Positions 9,052 through 10,157 of a stretch of DNA of 10,157 nt are shown piece by piece (within the stretch, counting starts at the first letter, position 1; each line of letters begins with the position of its first letter). The translations under genes were made by a program, and so were the position numbers. The notes under the pieces were generated by a model, which was not told the origin of the DNA, ran no database searches, and worked only from the letters and a program-made list of their open reading frames with translations. Source of the stretch: Rodentolepis nana (lineage: Eukaryota > Platyhelminthes > Cestoda > Cyclophyllidea > Hymenolepididae); contig UZAE01002162.1 of assembly GCA_900617975.1 (NCBI GenBank), forward strand, positions 1-10,157. The letters are read 5' to 3'.

Positions 9052-9070
9052 TATATATATATATATATAT
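9052..9070. repeat. TA dinucleotide microsatellite
   Basis: About nine uninterrupted TA units follow a TTAAATTAATT stretch. It is a simple repeat and likely to vary in length between individuals. Confidence 0.9.
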
Positions 9071-9790
9071 TGTTTCTCGCATTCCTGGTGCTGGCTGTAA
9101 CATACATTTCTTGGCTTGATATTGTATCGTAGTGCTCACAGGAGTCCACGGCTTCCGTATCTGGTTCTGAAAAGATAGTTGTACTTTGACGGAGGGTTTG
9201 GTATCAAATTCAGCGATCGTTTAGTGGGCGCAATGGTGAGCTACTTTAATTAGATTGGGACTATTAAAGATGTTAACAGAATTTGGATGTTTCTCCTGGA
9301 AGACTTCGTAATTCTACTCACGATGATTGGTAGAAAGCGCTTTAGGGAGAATGTGCTGTTCGTTCTTTGAGGCTGGGATAATCGGCTGTCCGATTGCCAT
9401 TTCCTCTCACTTGTACCCCGCGATGTCTTTTGGTCCACCTCATATTCTTATTGTTTGTGAGATTGACTGGTCTTGATTCACGAGGGTGGAGACTGGTTTA
9501 AACTCATCAACTTGCCGAGCGGAGTTATATTGTGGTATTTCATCGAGTATCCACGCAGAGAACGTGTTTGCCAGCTCTCTAAAAGGGACACAGGACCAAC
9601 TGACTCAGAATGTTTTTAAAAATAGCGCAGACAAGAGCACTTATGCATTCGCATGGGCTCGAATAAAGCTTCATCAGTTAGTGCCACTAATTCAAATGAC
9701 TTCGGTCCTTTTGCTCCATATTTCTCTTAAGGCTTATCATTTTTCACCAACAAAGCGATTAAAAGGGATAGAATAGTTGATCCTTATTTA

Positions 9791-9820
9791 TTAGGTTGGC
9801 ATCTAAGTCATTGCCGATTT
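9791..9820 (-). repeat. Mariner 3' terminal inverted repeat (one side only)
   Basis: The outer bases read TTAGGTTGGC, then ATCTAAGTCATTGCCGATTT. Hsmar1-type repeats share the TTAGGTTGG start and an AAGT-ATTGC core at similar spacing. The length of about 30 bases is taken from the family because the partner repeat is not in view. Confidence 0.7.
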
Positions 9821-9863
9821 CAAATAAGAAGGCAAATTCGGAATTTATGCTTAAAAATATAAC

Positions 9864-9869
9864 TTTATT
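9864..9869 (-). terminator. AATAAA overlapping the transposase stop codon
   Basis: On the - strand the sequence reads GAATAAAG, so the TAA stop lies inside a canonical polyadenylation hexamer. Such overlap is common in mariners and suggests that the transcript could end within or just beyond the element. Confidence 0.5.
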
Positions 9870-10157
9870 CAATTAGATATTGGCCGTTCTTGTCAATGAC
9901 CTTTTTCCATCGCTCTGGCAGAGTAAAAATTCCCCGTTCGTAAAATGCCTGGTCTTTGCTATTAAAAAACTGAATTAGGTGTGATCCGACATCATCCGCG
10001 TTGTTAAAAATTTTACCATTTAAAGAGTTTTGCATGGAACGAAACAAATGGTAATCCGAAGGCGCAAGGTCAGGGCTATATGGTGGGTGTGACAAAACAT
10101 CCCAACCCAGTTCCAATAATTTTTGCTGAGTAACCAAAGATGTGTGGGGCCTTGCGT
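9865..10157 (-). CDS. Mariner transposase, C-terminal part (open at the window edge)
   Basis: The enzyme cuts and pastes the element through a DDE/D catalytic domain. The frame enters from the right edge as [11 protein letters not shown], the residues that follow the HDN motif of the second catalytic aspartate. It continues through [20 protein letters not shown], which holds the third catalytic aspartate (codon at 10054-10056). If the codons just outside the window are the usual Asp-Asn, spacing between the two aspartates is exactly 34 residues, the mariner D34D signature; the two visible bases of the Asn codon fit. The C-terminus has the family motif FYERGI-x(2)-LPERWKKVI and ends NGQYLIE-TAA. 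There is no stop or frameshift in the visible 97 codons. A TTG at 10137 is internal and not a start. The catalytic half seen is intact; the N-terminal HTH half is not in the window. Confidence 0.93.
   Translation of the reverse strand, partial: ARPHTSLVTQQKLLELGWDVLSHPPYSPDLAPSDYHLFRSMQNSLNGKIFNNADDVGSHLIQFFNSKDQAFYERGIFTLPERWKKVIDKNGQYLIE

Larger units (their letters stand above)
8729..9790. other. 3' UTR and intergenic DNA between the HURP-like gene and the mariner element
   Basis: The first part is the presumed 3' UTR, with variant polyadenylation hexamers ATTAAA at 8915-8920 and 9040-9045. The only canonical AATAAA on the + strand here is at 9662-9667, more than 900 bases past the stop. 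The part from about 9100 to 9780 is less AT-rich and has short overlapping open frames (9250-9438 on -, 9486-9776 on +). These match no family I know; a decayed repeat or an exon of another gene cannot be excluded. Confidence 0.5.
9791..10157 (-). mobile_element. Mariner (Tc1/mariner family) transposon, 3' part, continues past the window
   Basis: The element ends at TTAGGTTGGC, the type of terminus seen in Hsmar1/cecropia-like mariners. It is directly preceded by TA at 9789-9790, the expected target duplication. The transposase reads on the - strand, so this is the 3' end of the element and the 5' end lies beyond base 10157. The non-coding part between terminus and stop codon is about 74 bases, as compact as is normal for mariners. 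The other terminal repeat and TA copy are outside the window, so completeness cannot be judged. Confidence 0.9.

Noticed and set aside
9250..9776. Open frames on both strands between the gene and the mariner (62 and 96 codons)
   Set aside because: They show no recognisable motifs, and length alone is not persuasive.
10137..10137. TTG at 10137 as the start of a 90-codon protein
   Set aside because: The frame continues upstream to the window edge with typical transposase residues (ARPHTS), so this is an internal leucine codon.

Overview
This is eukaryotic, animal-type DNA: an AT-rich background, GT-AG introns, one multi-exon gene and a mariner transposon end. Three introns of only 34, 37 and 42 bases sit near the start of the gene, with longer ones further on. 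That pattern, with two acceptors crowded against the start codon, suggests a flatworm (trematode, tapeworm or relative). The organism is an inference; no species-diagnostic sequence was recognised.

Layout. Bases 1-3000 hold no gene I can support: 1-1450 is of mixed composition with a few G-rich runs, and about 1560-2940 is very AT-rich. From 3038 to 8728 on the + strand lies one gene, which I reconstruct as nine exons. All junctions are GT-AG, the frame holds throughout, and the product is 1249 residues. It belongs to the DLGAP/HURP family: a GKAP/HURP domain at about residues 247-369, followed by the conserved basic helix and acidic/hydrophobic segment of the family. The large seventh exon (1873 bases) then adds an array of AT-hook-like units (core GRP, typically S/T-P-K-R-G-R-P-R-K-S), continued weakly in exons 8 and 9. 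From 8729 to 9790 lie the 3' UTR and intergenic DNA with a TA microsatellite. At 9791 the 3' terminal repeat of a mariner element begins; its transposase reads on the - strand and runs off the right edge with an open frame.

Main point of interest. HURP proteins are known as spindle and kinetochore-fibre microtubule proteins, whereas AT hooks bind the minor groove of AT-rich DNA. One polypeptide carrying a GKAP/HURP domain, about eleven GRP-core hooks bracketed by potential CDK and Aurora sites, and two PP1-docking motifs (RVSF and KSVRF) looks like a chromatin-attached mitotic regulator. An in-frame stop at the start of intron 6 means that retaining this intron would give a hook-less short form. 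I do not know of this architecture in described HURP proteins, but I could not search.
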